This document shows, piece after piece, positions 1-8,529 of a stretch of DNA of 64,000 nt (its first letter is position 1; each line of letters starts with the position of its first letter). Under the pieces are notes generated by a model. It saw only the letters and a list, made by a program, of their open reading frames with translations, was not told where the DNA came from and made no database searches. The translations under genes and the position numbers were made by a program. Origin of the DNA: an uncultured Opitutia bacterium (GTDB lineage Bacteria > Verrucomicrobiota > Verrucomicrobiia > Opitutales > Puniceicoccaceae); NCBI GenBank assembly GCA_913056175.1, contig CAJXLM010000005.1, positions 25,555-89,554 on the forward strand, given 5' to 3'.

Positions 1-1
1 T

Positions 2-196
2 CTCGCCATGAAGCAGAGTGGCTATGAATTCGAGATGGTGGACGACCTGGAAACGGAGACCACCGAGATCGGGATTGCCCTCCGTAAAGGGAATCCGGAG
101 CTGGCGCGAGCCATGCAGGAGGCCCTCGATTCTGTGATGGCCGACGGCACCTATCTGACCATCGCCGAGGAATGGGTCGGCGGTGACATTCGCTGA
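2..196 (+). CDS. Polar amino-acid ABC transporter, substrate-binding protein (C-terminal fragment)
   Basis: Only the last 64 or so codons are inside the window; the reading frame is open from base 2. The visible tail (a repeated-helix segment ending TYLTIAEEWVGGDIR) matches the C-terminal lobe of periplasmic family 3 solute-binding proteins, where a KWFG-type or EWVG-type ending is common. It is followed by a strong hairpin and then by genes for two polar amino-acid permeases and a matching ATPase, so it is most likely the binding protein of that importer. The ligand cannot be deduced from this fragment. Confidence 0.8.
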   Translation, partial: LAMKQSGYEFEMVDDLETETTEIGIALRKGNPELARAMQEALDSVMADGTYLTIAEEWVGGDIR

Positions 197-211
197 TCCC
201 TCCCAAGCCTT

Positions 212-242
212 ACCGGGGTGCGCCCGCGCGGCGCACCCCGGT
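212..242 (+). terminator. Intercistronic hairpin after the binding-protein gene
   Basis: A perfect 13-bp stem (ACCGGGGTGCGCC pairing with GGCGCACCCCGGT) encloses the 5-nt loop CGCGC. It is followed by the pyrimidine tract CTTCTCCC rather than a pure T run. It lies 16 bases after the stop of the binding-protein gene and 17 bases before the next start. It could act as a partial terminator or as an mRNA 3'-end stabiliser that keeps the binding protein more abundant than the permease. Confidence 0.7.
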
Positions 243-258
243 CTTCTCCCGTCGCCCG

Positions 259-1050
259 ATGACGACTGAGTATGCCCAGCTGACCTGGGAGGAGGTGCGC
301 GCCGCGGACAAGGACCGCGTGATCCTTCTCAATGTATCGGCCACGGAGGACCACGGTCCCCATCTCCCCCTCGACACGGATGCAGTGATTGGGCAGGCCA
401 TTCTCGAGGGGGTCGCCGAACGTGCTCCCGAGGAGGTCTTTCTCGTCCCGCCCCTTCCGTACGGACTCAACGAGCACCACAAGGATTTTCCGGGAGTGAT
501 CTGGATCCAGCCGGAGACCCTTCTCGCCTTCCTCACCGACATCACCCACTCCCTCGCCCACCACGGATTCCGGAGGATCCTGCTGCTCAATTCCCATGGC
601 TCCAACCACCCGGTGCTCGATCTGGCCGCCCGGAAAACGGTCATCGAGAGCGAGGTGATCTGTGTGGCGGCCTCGTACTGGAACCTCTGCAAGGACCGCC
701 TCCGTTCGCTGCGCCGTTCCTCTCCCGGGGGCATCGCCCATGCCGGAGAAATGGAAACCGCCCTCTACGCGCACCTCCACCCCGACCGTGTGCACTGGGA
801 ACGGGCCGTCGACCGCAACCTGCACCGACCCGCCAGCCGTTTCTTTCACTTGGACCTCACCGAGGGCGGCGGGCGGGCAATGCTGATGCGCTGGTGGTCG
901 GAGGAGTCACCGGATGGCACCATGGGGGAACCGACCCAAGCCGATCCCGCGACCGGACAACAGTTCCTCGAGGCTGCGGTGGAGGCTACCACGGCCCTTG
1001 TGCGGGAGATCCGGGCCCTGCCGATCCTTCCCCGCCGGGACCATCACTGA
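259..1050 (+). CDS. Creatininase family amidohydrolase
   Basis: 263 aa, close to the usual family length of about 250. Family members are metal-dependent and hydrolyse cyclic or linear amides (creatinine, formamidopyrimidines). The metal-binding signature TEDHGPHLPLDTDA is intact (E30, H32, D41), with a further conserved LNSHGSN segment and a HAGEMET segment carrying the late glutamate. No signal peptide is seen, so it should be cytoplasmic. It begins 17 bases after the hairpin and lacks a clear Shine-Dalgarno sequence. It sits between the binding protein and the permeases of an importer, which suggests it opens an amide or lactam bond in the imported compound. The substrate is unknown. Confidence 0.85.
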   Translation: MTTEYAQLTWEEVRAADKDRVILLNVSATEDHGPHLPLDTDAVIGQAILEGVAERAPEEVFLVPPLPYGLNEHHKDFPGVIWIQPETLLAFLTDITHSLAHHGFRRILLLNSHGSNHPVLDLAARKTVIESEVICVAASYWNLCKDRLRSLRRSSPGGIAHAGEMETALYAHLHPDRVHWERAVDRNLHRPASRFFHLDLTEGGGRAMLMRWWSEESPDGTMGEPTQADPATGQQFLEAAVEATTALVREIRALPILPRRDHH

Positions 1051-1060
1051 AGGGGCGATC

Positions 1061-1708
1061 ATGGACACGGAACTTCTCCTGCGGGTCTATCCCTTCTTTC
1101 TCGAAGCCGCCTGGGTGACGATTCTCCTGTCGCTCTACACGACCCTCCTCGGTCTCTTCTGCGGCTCTCTCGGAGCCGCCTGTCGGCTTTCCCGGCTACG
1201 GTTCCTCCGCACCCTCGGAGTCGCCTATGTCAGTTTCTTCCGGGGCACCCCGGCGATTATCCAGCTGTTCCTGCTTTACTTTGGGGGGCCCCAGGTCGGG
1301 ATCCAGCTCGATGCTTTCGAGGCCGGAGTGATTGGCCTCGGAGTGAACATTGGCGCGTACATGACCGAGACCATCCGCGGGGCGATCATTTCCGTGGACA
1401 AGGGCCAAGCCGAGGCAGCCCGCACCCTGGGGATGAGCCGGATCCAGTCCTTTCGCAAGGTCGTCCTCCCGCAGGCCCTCCGGCTGATGATCCGTCCCCT
1501 TGGGGTCAACATCAACGCACTCATCAAGGGTACCGCCCTCGTCGCCACGATCTCGGTCGTCGAACTCACCTACACGGCCCAGCGCTTCATCGGCTCCACC
1601 TACCGCCCCTTTGAAATGTTCCTCCTCGCCGGGGTTCTCTACATGATCATCATTTACCTGACGGGGCGCGGGATCGCCTGGCTCGACCGACGGGCCCGGA
1701 TCGTCTGA
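1061..1708 (+). CDS. Polar amino-acid ABC transporter permease (first)
   Basis: 215 aa inner-membrane protein of the HisM/GlnP type with about five hydrophobic segments. The EAA loop that contacts the ATPase is clear (EAARTLGMSRIQSFRKVVLP). I chose the ATG at 1061 rather than the upstream one at 914, because it is preceded by AAGGGGCG at the right distance and the extra N-terminus reads as out-of-frame arginine/proline-rich sequence. It pairs with the next permease and the ATPase to form the importer core. Confidence 0.92.
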   Translation: MDTELLLRVYPFFLEAAWVTILLSLYTTLLGLFCGSLGAACRLSRLRFLRTLGVAYVSFFRGTPAIIQLFLLYFGGPQVGIQLDAFEAGVIGLGVNIGAYMTETIRGAIISVDKGQAEAARTLGMSRIQSFRKVVLPQALRLMIRPLGVNINALIKGTALVATISVVELTYTAQRFIGSTYRPFEMFLLAGVLYMIIIYLTGRGIAWLDRRARIV

Positions 1709-1730
1709 GCGTCCGCTCAAGGAGCAAGCC

Positions 1731-2387
1731 ATGGGTCTCGATTTCAGTGTGGTCCCTCCCTACCTCGACATCATCCTTATCGGGGCGCTCTGGACCGTCG
1801 CGCTCACCGTGGGGGCCGGTCTTCTCAGTTTCTTCGGGGGCATTTTCTTTGCCCTGATTGCGCTCTACACACCCGCGATCCTTCGCCTTCCCTTCCGGGC
1901 CTTTGAGTGGCTGTTCATGGGCACTCCGCTGCTCCTCCAGCTCTTCCTGATCTACTTTGGCCTCGTCCAGATGGGGGTCGATCTTCCCGCTTTCGTGGCG
2001 GGCCTCATCGGCCTCGGACTCCACTTCGCCGTCTACAACTCGGAAATTATCCAGGCGAGCATCCTTGCCGTCGACAAGGGCCAGATGGAGGCGGCCCGCA
2101 CCCTTGGCTTCAGCCGTGCACAGGCACTGCGCAAGGTGGTCGTTCCACAGGCGGTCCGCGAGGTGGTCCCCCCCATCGGCAACAACATGATCGCCCTCCT
2201 CAAGGACTCCGCCCTCGTCTCGGTGATCGGGGTAGGCGAGCTCACGCTCTCGGCCCAGCTCGCCATCGGGAGGACCTACCGGCCCTTCGAGTTCTATTTG
2301 GTCGCCGCCATTCTCTACTACATCGTCAACCTCGGCATGGAGGCCGTCCTCCGCCGGCTGGAGCGACGCATCCGGCTCGCCCGCTGA
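1731..2387 (+). CDS. Polar amino-acid ABC transporter permease (second)
   Basis: 218 aa, the second permease subunit of the same importer. It shows the hydrophobic segments of the family and a matching EAA loop ([20 protein letters not shown]), closely parallel to the previous gene, as expected for a heterodimeric HisMQ-like pair. An AAGGAG Shine-Dalgarno sequence precedes the ATG. It is separated from its partner by 22 bases and is followed within 20 bases by the ATPase gene. Confidence 0.92.
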   Translation: MGLDFSVVPPYLDIILIGALWTVALTVGAGLLSFFGGIFFALIALYTPAILRLPFRAFEWLFMGTPLLLQLFLIYFGLVQMGVDLPAFVAGLIGLGLHFAVYNSEIIQASILAVDKGQMEAARTLGFSRAQALRKVVVPQAVREVVPPIGNNMIALLKDSALVSVIGVGELTLSAQLAIGRTYRPFEFYLVAAILYYIVNLGMEAVLRRLERRIRLAR

Positions 2388-2407
2388 GCGGGAAACCCCT
2401 TCCCAAT

Positions 2408-3175
2408 ATGGAGAAAAACCAACCATTCGTGGAAATCCGCCACGCGCGGAAGTGCTACGGCGATCTCGAGGTGCTCAAGGACATCAGCCTGACCGTCGAC
2501 CGGGGCGAGATTGTCGCGATCATCGGACCCTCGGGGTCGGGAAAGAGCACCCTCCTCCGAGCGATCAACGATCTCGATCCACTCACCTCGGGTGAGGTCT
2601 GGCTGGAAGGCACCCTCGTCAACCAGGTCCTTCCCCACCACCGGTACGAAAAGCACATCAACCAGGTGCGGCAGGACATCGGCATGGTGTTCCAGCACTT
2701 CAATCTCTTCCCGCACCTGACCGTGCGGGGAAACATCACTCTCGCCCCCCGGATGTTGAAGGGCCTCTCATCCGAGGAGGCCGATCAGCTCGCGGTGGAC
2801 CAGCTCGAGCGGGTGGGCCTGCTCGACCGCATCGATTTCTATCCCTCCCGACTGTCCGGCGGACAAAAGCAACGGGTAGCGATCGCCCGCGCCCTCGCCA
2901 TGAAGCCTAAGGTCATGCTGTTTGACGAGGCCACCTCGGCTCTCGATCCCGAGCTCGTCGAGGAAGTGAACCTCGTCATGAAACGGCTCGCCGAGGAACA
3001 CATGACCATGATCATCGTGACCCACGAGATGGCCTTTGCTGCCTCCGTGTGCGACCGCGTGATCTTTATGGACCACGGGGTGGCCATCGAATCGGGCCCC
3101 CCCGACCGGATCTTCCAGAATCCCACCGAGGAACGGACGCGCGCCTTCCTCAGCCGCCACCTCCGCAATTCCTGA
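2408..3175 (+). CDS. Polar amino-acid ABC transporter ATP-binding protein
   Basis: 255 aa, a standard GlnQ/HisP-type ATPase. It has Walker [10 protein letters not shown] near residue 40, the signature [15 protein letters not shown], Walker [15 protein letters not shown] and the H-loop VTHEM. It energises uptake through the two permeases encoded just upstream. The start at 2408 follows the permease by 20 bases; a longer in-frame extension (from 1907) overlaps the permease gene and is not coding in style. The stop lies 2 bases before the aminotransferase start, so transport and catabolism genes are co-transcribed. Confidence 0.95.
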   Translation: MEKNQPFVEIRHARKCYGDLEVLKDISLTVDRGEIVAIIGPSGSGKSTLLRAINDLDPLTSGEVWLEGTLVNQVLPHHRYEKHINQVRQDIGMVFQHFNLFPHLTVRGNITLAPRMLKGLSSEEADQLAVDQLERVGLLDRIDFYPSRLSGGQKQRVAIARALAMKPKVMLFDEATSALDPELVEEVNLVMKRLAEEHMTMIIVTHEMAFAASVCDRVIFMDHGVAIESGPPDRIFQNPTEERTRAFLSRHLRNS

Positions 3176-3177
3176 AC

Positions 3178-4536
3178 ATGGACCCTCCCTCGCACCTCTT
3201 CTACCAGACCCGACAGCCACGACCCTTCCTCGACCGGGCAGAGGGCATCTACCTGTGGGACACCACGGGGAAGCGCTATCTCGACGGTTCCTCGGGGGCG
3301 ATCATCTCCAACCTCGGCCATTCCAACCGTGCCGTTCTTGCCAAGATGAAAGCCCAGATGGACCGGGCCACCTTTGGCTATCGGCTGCATTTCCGCACGG
3401 AAATCTCGGAACGGCTCGCCGACAAACTCGCCAGCCTCATGCCCCCCGGGCTGGATCGGATCTTTTTTGTCTCCAGTGGATCCGAGGCGGTAGAGACTGC
3501 CGAGAAACTGGCACGACAGTTCGTCTGGGCAAGCGGCCAGGAAAACCGCTGGAAGATCATTGCGCGGGCTCCGGCCTACCACGGGGCCACCCTCGGTGCT
3601 CTCGCCCTCACCGGCGGGCGCAAATTTGCCGAACCGTTCGCACCGCTCTTCCAGGAGATGCCCCACATCCCCGCGCCCACCTGCTACCTCGACCGTGACT
3701 CCCTCTCCACGGAGGAGCGAGGCCTTCGGTACGCGGAAATGCTGCGGGAACGAATCGAGGAGGAAGGTCCGGAAACGGTCCTTGCCTTCATCATGGAGCC
3801 GGTCGGCGGTGCTTCCACCGGAGCCCTCGTCGCCCCGGACAGCTACTACCGCCGCATCCGTGAGATCTGTGATGAGTACGGGGTACTGCTCATCTACGAC
3901 GAGGTGATGTCCGGCGCCGGCCGGACCGGCCGTTTCCTCGCTTGCGAACACTGGGAGGCCGTCCCGGACCTCATCATCATGTCGAAGGGACTGGGGGCGG
4001 GCTACGCTCCCCTCGGGGCGGTGGCGGCTCGCACCGACCTTGTCGGCACCGTCCTCGACAGCGGAGGCTTTCTCCACGGATTCACCTCCGCGGGCAACCC
4101 GCTCTCCTGCGCGGCCGGGCTTGCCGTGATCGAGGAAATGGAGGAACACGACATCATTGGCAACGCCGCGGTCATGGGTGCTCTTCTCAAGAAACGATTG
4201 AGTGCCCTGCGGGAGCGTTTTCCCTTTATTGGGGATGTCCGCGGGAAGGGCCTGCTCCTTGCCTTTGAGCTGGTCTCGGACCCCGAATCGCTCACCCCTC
4301 TTCCCAAGGAATGGAACGCCTTCACTGAACTGGTGGAGATCGCCTATGAACGCGGACTTATCCTCTATGCGCGCCGCACCCGGGGAGGAACCGAGGGCGA
4401 CCACTTCCTCGTCTGCCCACCGCTGATCATCACCGCCGTGCAGATGGAAGAGCTGCTCGCCCTGCTCACGGAAAGCCTCGAGATCTTCGCCTCGCGGCAC
4501 GGACTTCCCGTCTTCCACGATGCCGCTGCCGGATAA
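3178..4536 (+). CDS. Class III (omega) aminotransferase, PLP-dependent
   Basis: 452 aa, fold-type I aminotransferase. The PLP lysine is at about residue 270 in IIMSKGLGAGYAPLGA, preceded by the LLIYDEVMSGAGRTG segment whose Asp contacts the pyridine nitrogen. The enzymes of this class usually move a terminal or beta amino group to pyruvate or 2-oxoglutarate. The ATG at 3178 starts 2 bases after the ATPase stop; a longer reading from 3049 overlaps the ATPase and is rejected. Placement before a CoA-transferase and a thiolase suggests the product is a 3-oxo acid, hence a beta-amino acid as substrate. That is an inference from context. Confidence 0.92.
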   Translation: MDPPSHLFYQTRQPRPFLDRAEGIYLWDTTGKRYLDGSSGAIISNLGHSNRAVLAKMKAQMDRATFGYRLHFRTEISERLADKLASLMPPGLDRIFFVSSGSEAVETAEKLARQFVWASGQENRWKIIARAPAYHGATLGALALTGGRKFAEPFAPLFQEMPHIPAPTCYLDRDSLSTEERGLRYAEMLRERIEEEGPETVLAFIMEPVGGASTGALVAPDSYYRRIREICDEYGVLLIYDEVMSGAGRTGRFLACEHWEAVPDLIIMSKGLGAGYAPLGAVAARTDLVGTVLDSGGFLHGFTSAGNPLSCAAGLAVIEEMEEHDIIGNAAVMGALLKKRLSALRERFPFIGDVRGKGLLLAFELVSDPESLTPLPKEWNAFTELVEIAYERGLILYARRTRGGTEGDHFLVCPPLIITAVQMEELLALLTESLEIFASRHGLPVFHDAAAG

Positions 4537-5212
4537 GCTCGAAGGGCTGGAGAGTGCCGTCGCGCGAATTCCGGATGGGGCGGTCCTCCTTGTCGGAGGC
4601 TTTGGGGTGCCGGGTACACCCTTCACGCTGTTGCGCGAGCTCGAGCGGCAGGGACAGCAACAGCTCACCCTCATCAGGAATGACGCCAACGAACCCGGCA
4701 CCGGGATCGATCGCCTGCTGCGGTCCGGGCAGGTGCGCCGACTGGTCACCAGTCACATCGGCCTGAATGCGCACGCGATCGAGCGGATGAATGAGGGCAG
4801 CCTCGATGTGGAGTTCTGTGCCCAGGGAATTCTCGCCGAGCGTATCCGGGCCGGAGGCGCGGGGATTCCCGCGATCCTCACCGATGTCGGCCTCGGAACA
4901 GAGCTGGCCGCGGGAAAAACCATCGTGGAAGTGGAAGGCCGCCCCCTCGTCCTCGAGATGGCCCTCCGGGCGGATGTCGCACTCGTCCATGCCGCCACCG
5001 CCGACCCTTTTGGGAACCTTACCTACGCTGCCACCGCCCGCAACTTCAACCCTCCCATGGCGATGGCGGCGGATCGGGTCGTCGCGGAAACCGAGTCACT
5101 CGTCGCGCTCGGTGACCTCTCCGCCGAAAATGTGGAAACACCGGGTAGCTTCGTGGATGCTGTCGTCCCCCTTTCCGCCCTGACCGAAGACTATGGGATC
5201 GTCTGCCGCTAG
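4520..5212 (+). CDS. 3-oxoacid/acyl CoA-transferase, subunit A
   Basis: 230 aa, the alpha subunit of a family I CoA-transferase (AtoD/ScoA type). The N-terminal glycine-rich segment LLVGGFGVPGTP and the ADVALVHAATADPFGNLTY segment are family hallmarks. It overlaps the end of the aminotransferase gene by 17 bases and the beta-subunit gene by 20 bases, indicating translational coupling. With subunit B it would transfer CoA from succinyl-CoA or acetyl-CoA to a carboxylic acid, here probably the 3-oxo acid made by the aminotransferase. Confidence 0.92.
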   Translation: MPLPDKLEGLESAVARIPDGAVLLVGGFGVPGTPFTLLRELERQGQQQLTLIRNDANEPGTGIDRLLRSGQVRRLVTSHIGLNAHAIERMNEGSLDVEFCAQGILAERIRAGGAGIPAILTDVGLGTELAAGKTIVEVEGRPLVLEMALRADVALVHAATADPFGNLTYAATARNFNPPMAMAADRVVAETESLVALGDLSAENVETPGSFVDAVVPLSALTEDYGIVCR

Positions 5213-5867
5213 CCTTGGAAACGCGCGCGAGCGCCTCGTCCGGCGAGCCGCCCGGGACATCGTGCCGGGATCGGTCGTGAATCTTGGGATCGGCTTGCCC
5301 AGCAAGGTCGCGGAATTCCTGCCCGCGGACTTCCCGGTCTGCCTGCACACGGAGAACGGATTGACCGGACTCGGACCGGCCGTCCCCCTGGAGGAGGCCG
5401 ACCGCAACCTCATCGACGCCGGCGGTGCCTATGTAGGAACGGTTGCGGGCGCGGCGTTCTTCGACAGTGTCACCAGCTTCTCACTCGTCCGGTCCGGGCG
5501 GCTGGACCTCTCGATTCTCGGGGCCTTCGAGGTGGCTGCCAACGGGGACCTCGCCAACTGGAAGATCCCCGGCAAGTTCTCTCCGGGTCCCGGAGGAGCC
5601 ATCGAGCTCGCCCAGAAAGCGAAGAAGGTGTGCATCGTGACCACCCATACGGATCGCCACGGGAATCCCAAACTCCTCCGGCAGTGTACCCTGCCCCGGA
5701 CGGGAACAGCCTGCGTTGCGCGGGTCTATACGGATCTCGCGGTGATTGATGTGACCCCGGCGGGCTTTCTCCTCCGGGAGCGGGCGGAGGGGCGGACGGT
5801 GGAGGAAATTCGTGCCGCTACCGGAGCCCCCCTGCAAGTGGCCAAGGGTCCCCTTCCGGTTTTTTGA
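5193..5867 (+). CDS. 3-oxoacid/acyl CoA-transferase, subunit B
   Basis: 224 aa, beta subunit (AtoA/ScoB type). The catalytic glutamate that forms the glutamyl-CoA thioester is present at about residue 54 in LHTENGLTGLGP, after the conserved VNLGIGLPSKVAEFLP segment. A second family segment, NAGGAYVG-like (IDAGGAYVGTVAGAAFFDS), follows. It overlaps subunit A, and its stop lies 6 bases before the M20 gene. Both subunits appear complete, so an active alpha/beta enzyme is expected in the cytoplasm. Confidence 0.92.
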   Translation: MGSSAASLGNARERLVRRAARDIVPGSVVNLGIGLPSKVAEFLPADFPVCLHTENGLTGLGPAVPLEEADRNLIDAGGAYVGTVAGAAFFDSVTSFSLVRSGRLDLSILGAFEVAANGDLANWKIPGKFSPGPGGAIELAQKAKKVCIVTTHTDRHGNPKLLRQCTLPRTGTACVARVYTDLAVIDVTPAGFLLRERAEGRTVEEIRAATGAPLQVAKGPLPVF

Positions 5868-5873
5868 TCCGCC

Positions 5874-7196
5874 ATGACCGGCCCCCCCCTCGATTCCACC
5901 CTTGTCCGCCGCATCCAGCGTGCTGTGGACACCCTTTTCGAGCGCGAGATTGGCTTCCTCCGCGAGCTGGTTGCCCACCCCTCCACCCGGGGCAGGGAAC
6001 AGGGAGCCCAGCAATTCATGGCCGAGGCCTTGTCCTCCCGCGGCCTCGTCGTGGACACCTGGGATCTCGATCTCGCTGAACTCCGCTCCCTTCCCGGCTT
6101 TTCCCCGGTGCTGACCGACTACGAAAACGCGCGCAATGTCGTCGGCATCCACCACAGCCGAAAGCGGTCGGGACGATCCCTCCTTCTCAACGGCCATGTT
6201 GACGTAGTCCCAACCGGACCCGTTTCCATGTGGGACTCCCCCCCCTTCGAGCCTACGCTCCGCGATGGGTGGTTGTACGGCCGGGGGGCTGGTGACATGA
6301 AGGCGGGCCTTGCCTCCAACCTCTTCGCCCTCGACGCGCTCCGCGCGATCGGTGCCCGGCCTGCGGCCGACCTGTACTACCAGTCCGTGGTCGAGGAAGA
6401 GTGCACCGGCAACGGCGCGCTCGCCTGTCTCGCCCGTGGTTACCGGGCCGATGCAGTCCTCATCCCGGAACCCTTTGGCGAACGCCTTGTACGCGCCCAG
6501 CCGGGAGTGCTCTGGTTCCGTATCCATGTCCGGGGGCGGCCGACCCATGTGGCGTACGCCGATGCTGGTGCCAACGCCATCGAGGCAATCTTCCCGTTGG
6601 TCGAGGCCCTTCACGCACTCGAAGCACGGTGGAACCAACCCGAGCGCCGCCACCCGGAATACCACGACCAGGACCATCCCCTCCACTTGAACATCGGTAC
6701 TGTGAAGGGTGGCGACTGGACAAGTATGGTACCGGCCTGGTGCGTCCTCGAGGCCCGCATGGGTCTCTTTCCGGGGCAGGATCTTCGGGCGGCCCGAGCG
6801 GAGATTGAGGAGACCGTCCTAGCTGCCTCCCGGGAAAACTCCTTCCTGCAGGACAACCCTCCGGAAATCGTGGACCACGGCTTCCATGCCGAGGGCTACG
6901 CGCTCGGGGAGGACCAGCGGCCCCTCACCCGGGAGGCCATCAGGATTCTCGGCGAGGCCCACCGGGTGGCGAGCGGATCCCCCCTCGAACAGACGGCGAT
7001 CACCGCGACCACGGACGCGCGGTTTTTTGGCCTCTACGGGGGAATGCCCACCCTTGTCTATGGGCCCAGGGCAGAAGACATCCACGGCTTCAACGAACGG
7101 GTGGAAGTGGAGAGCCTGCGCCGGGTCACCCAGTCGACGGCCCTCTTCATCGCGGGGTGGTGCGGGCTGGAGGAAGCGGAGGTTCGCCATGCGTGA
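5874..7196 (+). CDS. M20 family deacylase (ArgE/DapE-like)
   Basis: 440 aa zinc-dependent amidohydrolase of the acetylornithine deacetylase / succinyl-diaminopimelate desuccinylase group. The metal and catalytic motifs are all visible: LLLNGHVDVVPTG, LYGRGAGDMKAG and VVEEECTGNG, where EE includes the catalytic base. It has no signal peptide. Amid importer and CoA-pathway genes rather than arginine or lysine genes, it more likely removes an N-acyl group from an imported amino acid than acts in biosynthesis. The substrate cannot be told from sequence. Confidence 0.9.
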   Translation: MTGPPLDSTLVRRIQRAVDTLFEREIGFLRELVAHPSTRGREQGAQQFMAEALSSRGLVVDTWDLDLAELRSLPGFSPVLTDYENARNVVGIHHSRKRSGRSLLLNGHVDVVPTGPVSMWDSPPFEPTLRDGWLYGRGAGDMKAGLASNLFALDALRAIGARPAADLYYQSVVEEECTGNGALACLARGYRADAVLIPEPFGERLVRAQPGVLWFRIHVRGRPTHVAYADAGANAIEAIFPLVEALHALEARWNQPERRHPEYHDQDHPLHLNIGTVKGGDWTSMVPAWCVLEARMGLFPGQDLRAARAEIEETVLAASRENSFLQDNPPEIVDHGFHAEGYALGEDQRPLTREAIRILGEAHRVASGSPLEQTAITATTDARFFGLYGGMPTLVYGPRAEDIHGFNERVEVESLRRVTQSTALFIAGWCGLEEAEVRHA

Positions 7197-8364
7197 GGCC
7201 GTCATTGTCTCAACGGCCCGCACGCCCATCGGCAAGGCCTACCGTGGCGCCTTCAACAATATCGAGGTTCCCTTGCTCGGGGCTCAAGCTCTGCGGGAAA
7301 CCCTGCGGCGCGCGGGGCTGGAAGGCCCGGAAGTCGAAGAAGTCGTCCTCGGCTCCGCCCTCACCCAGGGCTCCGCGGGGGTCAATCTGGCCCGCCACAC
7401 GGTGCTCGCCGCTGGACTCCCGGAAACGGTCGCCGCAGCGACCGTTGACCGCCAGTGCGCCTCTGGATTGGACGCCATCGCAATCGCGGCCCAGCGCATT
7501 GTCAGCGGAGGGGTCGAGGTGGCCGTGGCCGGCGGTCTCGACAGCATTTCCCTCGTCCAGAACGACCGGTGGAATGACTTTCGCTACCGCACTCCCGGGG
7601 TCCCCGAAGACTACTACCTCTCCATGATCGAAACAGCCGAACGGGTGGCCGCTCGGTATGGGGTGACCCGTGACGCCCAGGATGACTACGCCCTGCAGAG
7701 TCAGGCAAGAACGGCCAACGCACAACAGAGGGGACTCCTCGACGAGGAAATCGTACCGGTGGAAACCGTGCAAATCGTCCTCGACAGGGAAACGGGCCAA
7801 CGGTCGGAGATGCACCGCCGAGTGGAAAGGGACGAGTGCAACCGACCGTCGACGACCGCCGAGGCCCTTGCCGCCCTCCTGCCGGTACAGGGACCCGGGC
7901 ACACCGTGACCGCGGGCAATGCCTCGCAGCTCTCCGACGGGGCCGCCGCCTGCGTGCTCCTCTCCGCGGAGGAAGCTCGACGGCGCAGCCTGCAGCCCCT
8001 CGGAGCCTTCCGAGGTCTCGCGGTTGTCGGGGTGCCGGCTGCGGAAATGGGGATCGGTCCGCTCTACGCAATCCCTCGCCTTCTTGAGCGAACAGGACTC
8101 ACCCGGGAGCAGATTGGCCTCTGGGAAATCAACGAGGCCTTTGCCGCACAGCTGTTGCCTTGCCGGGACCAACTCGGCCTCCCTCCCGACCGGCTCAACG
8201 TCCTTGGGGGGGCCATTGCATTGGGGCATCCCTACGGAATGAGCGGCGCGCGCATGGTGGGAACGCTCCTGCGGGAGGGACGACGACGCGGGATTCGCTA
8301 CGGGGTCGCTTCGCTCTGTGTGGGAGGGGGGCAGGGAGCCGCGGGTCTCTTCGAAATTTTCTGA
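7189..8364 (+). CDS. Acetyl-CoA C-acyltransferase (thiolase)
   Basis: 391 aa, the typical thiolase length. The nucleophilic cysteine is at residue 90 (VDRQCASGLDAI), the histidine lies in GGAIALGHPYGMSG, and the second cysteine is in ASLCVGGGQG, so all catalytic residues are present. The ATG at 7189 overlaps the M20 stop by 8 bases; the longer reading from 6886 runs through the M20 gene and is not used. It closes the operon and would cleave the 3-oxoacyl-CoA formed by the CoA-transferase into acetyl-CoA and a shortened acyl-CoA. Confidence 0.93.
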   Translation: MREAVIVSTARTPIGKAYRGAFNNIEVPLLGAQALRETLRRAGLEGPEVEEVVLGSALTQGSAGVNLARHTVLAAGLPETVAAATVDRQCASGLDAIAIAAQRIVSGGVEVAVAGGLDSISLVQNDRWNDFRYRTPGVPEDYYLSMIETAERVAARYGVTRDAQDDYALQSQARTANAQQRGLLDEEIVPVETVQIVLDRETGQRSEMHRRVERDECNRPSTTAEALAALLPVQGPGHTVTAGNASQLSDGAAACVLLSAEEARRRSLQPLGAFRGLAVVGVPAAEMGIGPLYAIPRLLERTGLTREQIGLWEINEAFAAQLLPCRDQLGLPPDRLNVLGGAIALGHPYGMSGARMVGTLLREGRRRGIRYGVASLCVGGGQGAAGLFEIF

Positions 8365-8466
8365 GGACGGGGGCCCGAACCGCCCAGGAATCGGCCGGAG
8401 AGTGTCCGTGCCACTCCCGCTTTTTCCGGGATCCCGCTCTCCAAAGACTCCGGGAAGACCTCTCCC

Positions 8467-8509
8467 CCGCCGCCGCCCGGGCGGAAGCGATCCCCCCGGG
8501 CAGCGGCGG
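8467..8509. terminator. Bidirectional hairpin between convergent operons
   Basis: Two 15-base arms (8467-8481 and 8495-8509) pair with a single mismatch around a 13-base loop. The hairpin lies in the 165-base gap between the thiolase stop on the plus strand and the PxpC stop on the minus strand, where a shared terminator would be expected. No T run follows on either side. Confidence 0.5.
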
Positions 8510-8529
8510 CGAATCCTCGGGGACGAGGA

